From: Nemertoderma westbladi
Lineage: Eukaryota > Xenacoelomorpha > Nemertodermatida > Nemertodermatidae
Length of the DNA stretch: 64,000 bases
Direction of reading: 5' to 3'
Assembly: GCA_032718475.1 (NCBI GenBank)
Contig: JAUCBJ010007484.1
Location: forward strand, 62,001 to 126,000
The notes beneath the pieces were generated by a model, which worked only from the letters and a program-made list of their open reading frames with translations, was not told the origin of the DNA and did not search any database. The first letter of the stretch is position 1, and each line of letters begins with the position of its first letter. Below are positions 54,001 to 63,500 of the stretch, one piece after another. The position numbers and the translations under genes are program-made.

Positions 54001-55833
54001 TGAGTGTAGACTTTAGAACAAATAACAGGATGTATGATTGTAGGATGTATGTTTGAGTGTAGACTTTAGAACCATAACAGGGTGTATGATTGTAGGATGT
54101 ATGTTTGAGTTTAGACTTTAGAACCATAACAGGGTGTATGATTGTAGGATGTATGTTTGAGTGTAGACTTTAGAACCATAACAGGGTGTATGATTGTAGA
54201 TTGTAGGATGTATGTTTGTGTGTAGATTTTAGAACCATAACAGGGTGTATGATTGTAGATTGTAGGATGTATGTTTGAGTGTAGACTTTAGAACCATAAC
54301 AGGGTAAATGATTGTAGGATGTATGTTTGAGTGTAGACTTTAGAACCATAACAGGGTAAATGATTGTAGGATGTATGTTTGAGTGTAGACTTTAGAACCA
54401 TAACAGGGTGTATGATTGTAGATTGTAGGATGTATGTTTGAGTGTAGACTTTAGAACCATAACAGGGTGTATGATTGTAGATTGTAGGATGTATGTTTGA
54501 GTGTAGACTTTAGAACCATAACAGGGTGTATGATTGTCGATTGTAGGATGTATGTTTGAGTGTAGACTTTAGAACCATAACAGGGTGTATGATTGTAGAT
54601 TGTAGGATGTATGTTTGAGTGTAGACTTTAGAACCATAACAGGGTGTATGATTATAGGATGTATGTTTGAGTGTAGACTTTAGAACCATAACAGGGTGTA
54701 TGATTGTAGGATGTATGTTTGAGTGTAGACTTTAGAACCATAACAGGGTGTATGATTGTAGATTGTAGGATGTATGTTTGAGTGTAGACTTTAGAACCAT
54801 AACAGGGTGTATGATTGTAGATTGTAGGATGTATGTTTGAGTGTAGACTTTAGAACCATAACAGGGTGTATGATTGTAGGATGTATGTTTGAGTGTTGAC
54901 TTTAGAACCATAACAGGGTGTATGATTGTAGGATGTAGTATGTTTGAGTGTAGACTTTAGAACCATAACAGGGTGTATGATTGTAGATTGTAGGATGTAT
55001 GTTTGAGTGTAGACTTTAGAACCATAACAGGGTGTATGATTATAGGATGTATGTTTGAGTGTAGACTTTAGAACCATAACAGGATGTATGATTGTAGATT
55101 GTAGGATGTATGTTTGAGTGTAGACTTTAGAACCATAACAGGGTGTATGATTATAGGATGTATGTTTGAGTGTAGACTTTAGAACCATAACAGGATGTAT
55201 GATTGTAGATTGTAGGATGTATGTTTGAGTGTAGACTTTAGAACCATAACAGGGTGTATGATTGTAGGATGTATGTTTGAGTGTAGACTTTAGAACCATA
55301 ACAGGGTGTATGATTGTAGATTGTAGGATGTATGTTTGAGTGTAGACTTTAGAACCATAACAGGGTGTATGATTGTAGATTGTAGGATGTATGTTTGAGT
55401 GTAGACTTTAGAACCATAACAGGGTGTATGATTATAGGATGTATGTTTGAGTGTAGACTTTAGAACCATAACAGGGTGTATGATTGTAGGATGTAGTATG
55501 TTTGAGTGTAGACTTTAGAACCATAACAGGGTGTATGATTGTAGGATGTATGTTTGAGTGTAGACTTTAGAACCATAACAGGGTGTATGATTGTAGGATG
55601 TAGTATGTTTGAGTGTAGACTTTAGAACCATAACAGGGTGTATGATTGTAGGATGTATGTTTGAGTGTAGACTTTAGAACCATAACAGGGTGTATGATTG
55701 TAGATTGTGTAAGAGCGGTTGCTATGCTCTTGTGTATAAAACAATAAGATGATCTATGTGATTGTAATATGTTCAACTATAGTTGGATTTCACCCAGTTT
55801 ACACGGTTACGTCCCATAAAGAAGAATAATTTG

Positions 55834-55839
55834 TTTATT
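55834..55839 (-). promoter_or_regulatory. Possible poly(A) signal (AATAAA) in the LTR
   Basis: Minus-strand AATAAA (plus-strand TTTATT) about 130 bases from the outer LTR end, a usual place for the R-region polyadenylation signal. A second AATAAA lies at 55,861-55,866. The region is AT-rich, so chance matches are likely. Confidence 0.4.
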
Positions 55840-56027
55840 TGATTGGGAATTAGGAGCATATTTATTATAGAAAATATATAAGATAATAATATACGATTAT
55901 AAGCGGTAAGGGGTAATAAGATAACGGAAACATAAGAACATTAATACATAATAAGAGATCTAATAATATAAACGTAAAATATCGTAAGAGTCAAGAATAC
56001 AAAGTAATAAAGAGTGTTAATAGGGGG

Positions 56028-56046
56028 AGTTTCCGTTTGGGAAACT
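56028..56046. other. Short hairpin in the LTR
   Basis: AGTTTCC and GGAAACT form a perfect 7-bp inverted repeat with a 5-base loop. No known function; possibly an RNA structure or protein-binding site in the LTR. Confidence 0.5.
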
Positions 56047-56227
56047 GCGGAAATGAGACCAACTATAGTGAATGAGTAATGTTGAGCTCAGTAAGTTGTA
56101 GAAATACAGTGAAGTAATAATAGGGGTGACAGTGTGGTGGGCCTTGATTGGTTAATGGGTAATAAGGGATTGTAGCGCAGTGGAGATACCTACCTAATAT
56201 GGCTGAACAGGAGTGAAGGGAAGAATA

Positions 56228-56258
56228 CAGCTGTTTATCTGTATAGGATAAACGGCTG
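56228..56258. other. 12-bp hairpin in the LTR
   Basis: CAGCTGTTTATC and GATAAACGGCTG form an inverted repeat with one mismatch (a wobble pair if read on the plus strand) and a 7-base loop. It lies in the upstream half of the LTR as transcribed. No function assigned. Confidence 0.5.
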
Positions 56259-56398
56259 TGAATGGGGGCAGCCACTAATGGTCGAATGAGTATATTGGAG
56301 ATGAGATAGATATTGGTTTGCAACAATAAGCTGGGAGAATGGGCGGTAATGTAATGATAATATATTTTTTATTGTTTGAGAGAGACCCGCCACTACAG

Positions 56399-56406
56399 TC
56401 CCCCTT
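56399..56406 (-). other. Polypurine tract of the BEL/Pao element
   Basis: Minus-strand AAGGGGGA, followed by two bases and then the LTR start TGTAGTGG. In LTR retroelements this purine run resists RNase H and primes plus-strand DNA synthesis at the inner edge of the 3' LTR. Position and sequence both fit. Confidence 0.8.
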
Positions 56407-57398
56407 AAAAATTTTCAAATTTTTACACGATATCTGGGCTTCCTCAAAACATCTTAAAAATTTCAAATAATCGAAGGAACATCTTGTCCCACTCAAATAA
56501 TATTAATCTATGGCCTTTATATTTTACCTCGGTGGACGAACAGGACGTACAAAACAACGATTACACACAGGACATACATTTAAAAGTATGGGTAAACCAT
56601 ACGAATGACAGATAAACATAAAGGATACATATATGACGTACATTTAAAAGTATGGTGTTGCCATACGAGTGAAACAGACGTACAGAAGACAACACATATA
56701 ACACAGAGGACAAACATTTAAAAGTATGGATATACCATACAAAGGAGATAAGAAGCTCCTTGGTATCTAAAGGGTCATTGAAGGTCAAAGATTAACATTA
56801 TTAATACAATACTTAAGGAAGGTAATTTGTTCAGTAATGTATTTGACGAAGTTAAGATACGTGTAATATCCAAATAATGTATCGTCAATTTTGTAAAATT
56901 AAGTTAAAATTGTTTATAATATATCTCATCTTAAGGACACTATGTAAATAGGAAACGATAAACAATTATGACACAATGATTTAGGATTATAGATTAGGTT
57001 GTTAGGAGTGTGGTGATAGATTAGTTAGAGTAACTACTATAAGGTGAATAAATTCAAAATACTTATGAATTACACCACTACATTACATTGTTTACAATGT
57101 ACCCTGTAAACTCGACCATCACCAATTGACACGGTTAATACTTAATAATATCTTTACCAATGGATCTCTAGTTATAATTTTATAGTTTGTTGCTTATAGT
57201 TCCATTTAACCGAGTTCAATATGCATCCTTCAGTGGTAGTCAACTAAGATGTGGACGACCATCACATCATACCCAGGAATTTTGGTAGCTAAAACCTAAA
57301 AGGAAATTAAGGGAAATTATTTAATATTTGATAAGTATACAAAGTATGCTGGTTTATTAGTTAATTTAATTATAATTAATTTTAGTAGTAGTTTATTG
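56407..57398 (-). other. Non-coding 3' region of the BEL element
   Basis: About 990 bases between the integrase stop codon and the polypurine tract. AT-rich with no convincing gene: the few short open frames lack recognisable domains, and one of them exists only because it spans the hairpin repeats at 56,576-56,742. It may hold packaging or regulatory signals, a decayed extra gene, or U3-like sequence. A gap of this size between pol and the LTR is long for a compact element. Confidence 0.7.
56576..56742. repeat. Three hairpin-bearing direct repeats
   Basis: Copies at 56,576-56,604, 56,640-56,668 and 56,714-56,742 share ACATTTAAAAGTATGG, then five variable bases, then CCATAC. GTATGG and CCATAC pair as a 6-bp stem. 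The stem is constant while the three loops all differ (GTAAA, TGTTG, ATATA). GACGTAC-like motifs sit between them. The copies start 64 and 74 bp apart. Likely a structural or protein-binding element of the retrotransposon; the role is unknown. Confidence 0.75.
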
Positions 57399-60300
57399 TT
57401 ACTTATTTATTTTCTCTAAGAGGCATAGTTTATCAAGTGGTCTTTTGTAAACTCCCAAGGAGGTTTTTACTTCAACTGATCTAATTAACCCCACATCATC
57501 AGGGTATACTTGCGTTATACGACCCACACTCCAACTACTGCGTGTTTGACCTTCATCTACAAGCAATACGACATCGCCTACTGCAAGGTTGTTGCGAACA
57601 CGTGTCCACTTCTGTCTTGATTGAAGTGTCACTAAGTATTCGCGTACCCAGCGGGTCCAAAAATGATTGGCTAGTAACTGAGCCTGGCGCCATTTACGAG
57701 TTGAGTATGTATCACTGTCGTAGATGGGACCTGGTGGTAAATTGTAAGCAGGGTGCTGTAATAGAAGGTGGTTCGGAGTTAATATTTCATCAGCTTTAGG
57801 GTCATCGGTACTAAGGCACAAGGGGCGGCTGTTTAGAATGCACTCTACTTCTGCTAATGATGTCACTAACACGTCATCTGTGACAAGAGAATTTCCAAGG
57901 ACCTGAAACAGAACTTGTTTGATTGAACGGATCAGCCGTTCATATACACCACCCATATGGGGGGCGTACGGTGTTATAAATTTCCATGTAATGCCCTTTG
58001 GGCGCAGGGCAATATCGATCTGATGTTCCCATAGTTCCAGGTTTTGCCGTAATTCTGAATCGGCACCTACGAAGTTTCCCCCATTGTCTGAAACTATTTC
58101 CTTTGGCGAACCTCTCCGTGCTTTAAAACGGGAGAACACATTGATAAAGGCATCAGCTGATGCATCAGCAGCTACATCGAGGTGTACTGCTCTACAGTTA
58201 AGGCACGTAAAGATAAAGGCATAACGCTTTATAGAACCTCTCCCGTATTTGACCTTTAGTGGACCAAACATATCAACGGCTGAAAACGTAAATGGCGGCT
58301 CATATGGGGTCAGTCTAGAGGACGGCAATGGCGCCATAAGCTGATTCACACGTGGAGCCTTACATTGCCGACATTTAAAGCACTTACGTATTAAAGACTT
58401 GCAGAAAGTGATAAGGCCAGGGATCCAATAGGATTCCCTTACCTTGGCAACTACTTGGTTGGGACCGGCATGTAATAAATAGATGTGCCAGTGCCATACT
58501 ATGACATTTGTAAGTGGGTGTAACTTACTCAAAATTATAGGGTGTTTTGTATCGTAGGATACTGGGGTGGAGGTAATGCGGCCACCTACCCGCAATAAAC
58601 CATCCTGAGTTAGGATTGGCGCTAGATTAGCTAGTGGGCTTGAGCAAGCTACTGGGGATGAATGCAGTAACATTTGAATTTCGTTGGGATAGGATTGCCT
58701 CTGTGAGAAATAAATTAGACATCGTCCAGCATGGTGACGTTCACTTACCGAGACAAATTTCCCTTTAAGATTTAAGACCGAATTTGGATTTAAAGAATAC
58801 TTGCAAAGACGTAAGATCCATGCGAACAGAGTCTGTAATTTATTCCATGACGAATGTTTAGCTATAAGTGAACCTATAGCATTAAATGCTGTGTTAGAAT
58901 CAATGTGGACATTAAGAATTATTTCAGTGTCAGGATTGTGGTATGGTGTCTGTTCTTCGACAACTATGTCAAACCAGAAGTCTGTCATGGTGATGTCATC
59001 GTTATAATCAATATCAGATGATACCAATATATGAGAAGTTAACACATCTGGGTTATTGATTAGTGTATTAGTGATAGTTTCTGGGCATATGGTTGACACT
59101 GTCGTCCATGTTTCCTCAGGCTGAACGAGAAAAGGAGGCCCATGCCACCACTTCTGTGAATTAATGAGCTTGACTGCTGTAAGCCCACGAGTAATGTCAT
59201 CTGCAGGGTTTAAATGACCAGGTACATGTTGCCATTGTGAACTGGTTGTACGATCAAGGATATACTTAGCGCGGTTGTGAACAAAACATCGAAATTGCTT
59301 GACGGTGTTGTTTATGTACCCAAGTACGACAGTAGAGTCTGTCCAAAAATAACATTTAGCGATTGGTAAGTCTAGGGATTCTAACACAGTTTCACTTACC
59401 TGTGCTGCTAAAACTGCAGCTTGGAGCTCTAATCGAGGAACTGAATGTCCAGAGGCTGTACGAACTAACTTACCTTTGCTGAAAACGAAAGATGAATTTA
59501 TTTCATTTTCACTTACAGATCGGATGTACAATACTGTACCGTAGGCCACTTTAGAAGCGTCTGAGAAAATATGTAGCTGGTAGTTGATTGGACCCGAATG
59601 GACGGGGATGTACATCCTAGGGATTTCCAGTTCGCTGAGCATAGGAAGTTGATCTCGCCACTTCATCCATTGACGTGCTGTATCTGGTGGGAGTGGGGTA
59701 TCCCAGTCTAATTCCATTGACCACATTTTTGCTATAACTAATCGACCTGCTATGATTAAAGGCAAGATAAAGTTAATGGGATCGTACAATGAGCTAGTCA
59801 AAGAGACGCATCCCCGTTTAGTTAATGGTGTGTTTTTAAGCACATAGGAGAATATGAAGTTATCTGAATTTGTGTCCCAGGAAACTCCAAGGGCACGGGT
59901 TATAGGAAGATTATCAAAATCTAAGTTAATGAAGGATTTTGCCTTTTCTGAATCGGGAAAGGCATCTAGGAATTGTCTAGAATTGGAGGCAAATTTTGTG
60001 AGGTGAAAGCCACCTAATTTGAGGCAATCTACCATCCCAGAAGCGATGTGAATAGCTTCGGAGACAGATGCTGCACTTTTGAGGCCATCATCCACATACA
60101 TGTGGCGATTAATGGCATCAATCACCTCCGGGCTAAAATGACTGGCATTATCAATAGCAGTTCGTTTGACTGATCCTGATGCCACAAAGGATGAATCGCA
60201 TGCACCAAATATATGTACTAACATTTGGTAAGTCTCCACTGTGGTAGAGCCATCGGGCTGCCACAAAAAGCGAAGACTATCGGCATCGCCTGGTGTGACT

Positions 60301-60518
60301 CTCACCTGGTGGTACATTTCCTTTATGTCGCAGGTGAAAGCCACAGGATATTGTCGAAAACGCAAAATAATTCCAATAAGGCTACTGGTGAGATTAGGAC
60401 CTTCTAACAATTGACTATTGAGGGACATCCCTCGGTATAAGGCAGCAGCATCATTTACGATCCTTATCTCACCAGGCTTGTTGGGATTCTCAACAAAATG
60501 ATGGGCGAGGTAATATGT
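57399..60518 (-). CDS. pol: BEL/Pao pol: RT (main part), RNase H, integrase, DUF5641
   Basis: Copies the element RNA into DNA and inserts it. Numbering is from the first Met (nt 60,428): RT catalytic Asp34 (FTCDIKEMYHQV) and the YVDD box at 111-114; RNase H acidic residues Asp290 (FSDAS), Glu334 (RLELQAA), Asp364 (WTDSTVVL) and an Asp at 410/411 (NPADD). The integrase zinc site is H648/H653 with C683-x2-C686. The catalytic triad is Asp719, Asp781 (VSDNGGNF) and Glu830 (GGVYERLIRSIK), with 48 residues between the last two. DUF5641, with the RKWRQAQ motif, spans about 912-1004. The stop is TAA at 57,399-57,401. The Met is not a true start: the same open frame continues 30 codons upstream, with clear RT sequence, to the in-frame TAG. 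This is therefore the downstream piece of one gag-pol frame. RT, RNase H and integrase motifs are otherwise intact. Confidence 0.93.
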   Translation of the reverse strand, partial: TYYLAHHFVENPNKPGEIRIVNDAAALYRGMSLNSQLLEGPNLTSSLIGIILRFRQYPVAFTCDIKEMYHQVRVTPGDADSLRFLWQPDGSTTVETYQMLVHIFGACDSSFVASGSVKRTAIDNASHFSPEVIDAINRHMYVDDGLKSAASVSEAIHIASGMVDCLKLGGFHLTKFASNSRQFLDAFPDSEKAKSFINLDFDNLPITRALGVSWDTNSDNFIFSYVLKNTPLTKRGCVSLTSSLYDPINFILPLIIAGRLVIAKMWSMELDWDTPLPPDTARQWMKWRDQLPMLSELEIPRMYIPVHSGPINYQLHIFSDASKVAYGTVLYIRSVSENEINSSFVFSKGKLVRTASGHSVPRLELQAAVLAAQVSETVLESLDLPIAKCYFWTDSTVVLGYINNTVKQFRCFVHNRAKYILDRTTSSQWQHVPGHLNPADDITRGLTAVKLINSQKWWHGPPFLVQPEETWTTVSTICPETITNTLINNPDVLTSHILVSSDIDYNDDITMTDFWFDIVVEEQTPYHNPDTEIILNVHIDSNTAFNAIGSLIAKHSSWNKLQTLFAWILRLCKYSLNPNSVLNLKGKFVSVSERHHAGRCLIYFSQRQSYPNEIQMLLHSSPVACSSPLANLAPILTQDGLLRVGGRITSTPVSYDTKHPIILSKLHPLTNVIVWHWHIYLLHAGPNQVVAKVRESYWIPGLITFCKSLIRKCFKCRQCKAPRVNQLMAPLPSSRLTPYEPPFTFSAVDMFGPLKVKYGRGSIKRYAFIFTCLNCRAVHLDVAADASADAFINVFSRFKARRGSPKEIVSDNGGNFVGADSELRQNLELWEHQIDIALRPKGITWKFITPYAPHMGGVYERLIRSIKQVLFQVLGNSLVTDDVLVTSLAEVECILNSRPLCLSTDDPKADEILTPNHLLLQHPAYNLPPGPIYDSDTYSTRKWRQAQLLANHFWTRWVREYLVTLQSRQKWTRVRNNLAVGDVVLLVDEGQTRSSWSVGRITQVYPDDVGLIRSVEVKTSLGVYKRPLDKLCLLEKINK

Positions 60519-60521
60519 CTA
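60519..60521 (-). other. In-frame TAG splitting the gag-pol frame inside RT
   Basis: Minus-strand TAG just after CEITPGP. The frame before and after is the same (no shift) and both sides read as continuous BEL/Pao RT sequence. The stop lies within the RT domain, not at a gag/pol or protease/RT border, so a disabling point mutation or sequencing error is more likely than programmed readthrough. Confidence 0.85.
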
Positions 60522-63500
60522 TGGCCCTGGGGTTATCTCACATGGTAGGAGTTTGCGAGCATAACCCTTCAAGACATAATCGTCTATTTTTTGTTGATAA
60601 AGGGCATGGATATGTGGCTTACGATGTAGCTGACGGATTAAATATGCGAAACGGGATTTTGCCATATTATAATTATTAATTAATAATGGAGGTGAGTCCC
60701 TCCAGAGCATTCCTACCTGATAGTGACCATCCACTAGACGTATTGACTTAGAAAACATTTCTAATGCTTTTAAGTCATCCATGGATGGTGATAGAAACTC
60801 ATCGATGAGGGGTGAGGGTTTTGGGTCTGAAGGTGAACTTTCAGCAAAACTCTGAAATTTCATCCATTGAGTGACCTGTTTAGAGATGTCGCGGTCTGTG
60901 CAAGGGTCATTGACTGTGATGTGATTAAACTGTGTTACTGTACTATTGGGTTCAACTGCTTTACAGCTCACAGGACCGATTATGCACCATCCAAATGGTG
61001 TCCTAATTGCAGAGGGATTAGGGTTCCCAGCCTTTGGGAATACATGTACATCCCTAGCTAGGGCCTCAGGATGGTTACCACCAACCAGAATTGTGATTGA
61101 TGGGATATCAAGATTAGGGCAGCATGTCACATATGGCAATATGTGATCTAAGTGCTGGAGCGTTTTAGGACACAGTTGTGTTACATCATATGAGTAATCC
61201 CTTTTGAAATCGGGGACTACAAATACTTGAGGCATGTTGATGACAAAATTGGGTTTAATTTCTGGCTGTCCTTTGATAGGTGAGATACTACATGATATTT
61301 CCCCAGGAGAAACAGACATATTTGATTGGAAGACAGTGCTGACATTAAGAGAAGTAGTTTCGGGAATGATACCAAGAGTATCGGTTACATTTTTGTCAAC
61401 AAATGTCGCAGTAGACCCATCATCAAGAAGTGCATATGTAGTGAGTGATTTATTGGCAATGCATATGGTTACTGGGACTACTGATAACCATACGGGTTGT
61501 ACTTTGGCAATTGATAAGTGTACAGACATGGAATTGTTTGAACTTTGTGCGCTGATGTTGCCACCTTTAGATTTTGGTCGGTCGGTGTGGCTACCAGAGC
61601 TCTCACTACTCGCAGGGTCCTTGACACTCTGTTTAGATTTATTGGAATCGGAAGCCTTTGAAAATACATACGCACCATGGAATAAGGTATTGTGTTTTCC
61701 TTTGCAATCGGGAGCAAAACACACATCAACAGATTTGCAGTCCGGAATAAGATGTGAATTTGCAAAACATCGAAAGCACAACTGGTATGAACGTACGCAG
61801 TTTAACCGTTCTTGTGGTGTAAGATTTAGAAAGGTTTTGCATTGACTGATTTTATGCCCATGTTGTTTACAGCATGGGCAGGGGTGGGATTTTAACACTT
61901 TGGGATTATTACCGACCCCTGAAGTAACTGGGATATGTACTTCAGTGGCCAAGGTTGTAACCTTTGGGCGAGGCTCAAATGAGCCACGGTCAACTATACT
62001 ATAAACAGGGTCATTTATAATATCGGCTTCATTGTCAAGGAAGTCCGCAAGCTCATTGAGAGTGGGTTCCCTTTGAGAACGAGCACGAATACCGTGAGCA
62101 ACTCGACGCCATCTTGCAAGATGCTCAGTTGGTAGGTTAGAGGCAAGTTGTTTGAGGTTCGAGGTAGCATTCATTTCATGACTGTTGCTTAAGTGCTGAA
62201 GAACGGTAACCTTACTTCTTACCTTATCAGCATAGTCACGAAGTTTTTCCCTTTTTATTCCAAAAGATCCATTTAAATCTACAGAAGAGACGAGATCTCT
62301 TAGTGTAGCTTCAATGATTACACTAGGGTGACCATAACGTTTATGCAAGGTCTCCCAAGCCTTAGTGTAACCATTTGAAAGTCCTTCATAAGCCTCAACT
62401 AGCTCATGAGGTTTGCCAGACGTGTATTGTAAAAGGTACTGCAATTTTTCCACATCAGAAAAATCACGTAAGTCGATATGAGCCTTAAAGGTAGCCACAA
62501 AAGATATATACTTAGCTGAATCACCACTCAATTTTGTAGGTTCAGGGCGTGGCAAGGATAGCTTAGTATTTAATTTGCCTAAGGCATCTAGGGTGTGAGA
62601 GAGACCAGAATCTTGTAAGGCAAAATCTGATGGTGCACCATTGTGTGGGTTGGATAATGGGGACCCTCCAAAATAGACACCACTTGTTACTATAGTGGGG
62701 TCACCTGCAATGGAAATAGAAGATCTATCATTAGGGTTCATGGATGTAATACTCGATAGTGCAGAAATAGGAGCATTTCTATCGAAATATACTGGACCAT
62801 TGTGTCCCCCCATGGCAAATTGTACATGATTTGAATTAGGAGCATTTACTGCAGACTGACCAACAGAGATTGAACTAGCAGTTACAGATGCTACGGGATT
62901 ACATAAAAATCCAGGAGTCTCACTGTATTGATACTGTAGGCCAGTGGTACTATATGGGAAATATTGTCCCTCGTCATATAAGTTTTGTCCCCCCATGGTA
63001 AATGATGGGACGTGAGATATATTATGGGTATTGTATCGCGCAGAAGAGGCAAACTTGGGGTGCCTCTCTCGTGCAGATTGTCCCGGAACATTGCTGGGAC
63101 ATGATGGGACACTTTGACCTATGGGGTGGGAAGGGTGGGGGAATTTTCCCCCTATGGGGCATGTTGAAACATATATAGATGGACATGTAAGGCTATTTAC
63201 ATCAAGAGATGTAAATGCCACAGGCTCCTCTTGACTATATTGTTCCCGGCTGGTAGTAAGATAGGATGGGACATATTGTCCTCCAGAAGTATAGGATGAA
63301 TAAATGCATTGTCCGGCCGAGGAACTTCTTGGATATCTTTGAGAATACTGACTTAAGGAAGATGCAGTATTAAAAAGCGATGTTGGGGGTATAAAGAGAC
63401 CAGTTGTACAAAAATTACCTAGTGGGATAATTTCAGAAACTCTACTATTAATTAGCGCACTAGTAGGTCTTATAGGAGAAGTAAGAGAAAAAATTGGAAG

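Larger units (their letters stand above)
48548..55707. repeat. Satellite array, right segment (59-bp-unit rich)
   Basis: Same satellite, roughly 130 copies. From about 49,900 onward the 59-bp unit (GATTGTAGATTGTAGG, and the GATTGTCGATTG and GATTATAGG forms) is far more common than elsewhere and often alternates with 52-bp units. Because 52+59 = 111 is a multiple of three, long reverse-strand open frames appear (up to 261 codons at 50,311-51,096). They are not genes. A 336-bp higher-order repeat is visible near 50,440-51,000. The array ends in ATGATTGTAGATTG directly at the LTR of the BEL element. Confidence 0.95.
55708..56397 (-). repeat. 3' LTR of the BEL/Pao element
   Basis: The inner end (plus-strand CCACTACA ending at 56,397; minus-strand TGTAGTGG) directly follows the polypurine tract plus two bases. 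The outer end (plus-strand TGTAAGAGC from 55,708; minus-strand ...TTACA) is where satellite sequence stops. This gives a 690-bp LTR with TGT...ACA ends, normal for BEL/Pao. It is AT-rich with several TATA-like stretches, so the transcription start cannot be placed. A hairpin at 56,228-56,258 (12-bp arms with one mismatch) and another at 56,028-56,046 (AGTTTCC/GGAAACT) lie inside. The other LTR is outside the window, so the borders rest on motifs and the junction. Confidence 0.8.

Noticed and set aside
1-55707. Telomeric repeat or rDNA spacer
   Set aside because: No TTAGGG-type short repeat and no rRNA sequence. The 52-bp unit and its variants fit a satellite.
948-55776. Dozens of reverse-strand open frames of about 70 to 260 codons with motifs like MVLKSTLKHTSYNH
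   Set aside because: They are translations of the satellite. They stay open only where 52- or 55-bp units alternate with 59-bp units so that the sum is a multiple of three. There is no start context, no domain, and every one is a repeat of the same 37- or 38-codon block.
56063-56788. Three small reverse-strand open frames of 73-87 codons in the LTR and 3' region, as possible env or accessory genes
   Set aside because: Two lie wholly or partly in the LTR and cross its boundary features, and the third is formed by the hairpin repeats. None shows a signal peptide plus transmembrane arrangement or a known domain.
60519-60521. Programmed gag-pol readthrough signal
   Set aside because: The TAG lies inside the RT domain, downstream of the protease and the RT N-terminal region, where no release of a finished product would be expected. 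I see no obvious downstream pseudoknot, though folding was not computed.
57542-61845. Plus-strand open frames of 60-203 codons over the BEL coding region
   Set aside because: They are antisense shadows of the conserved gag-pol frame, with no domains of their own.
61478-63112. Minus-strand open frames of 95 and 73 codons inside gag in another frame
   Set aside because: They overlap the long gag frame, which has clear zinc-knuckle and protease motifs, and show no independent features.
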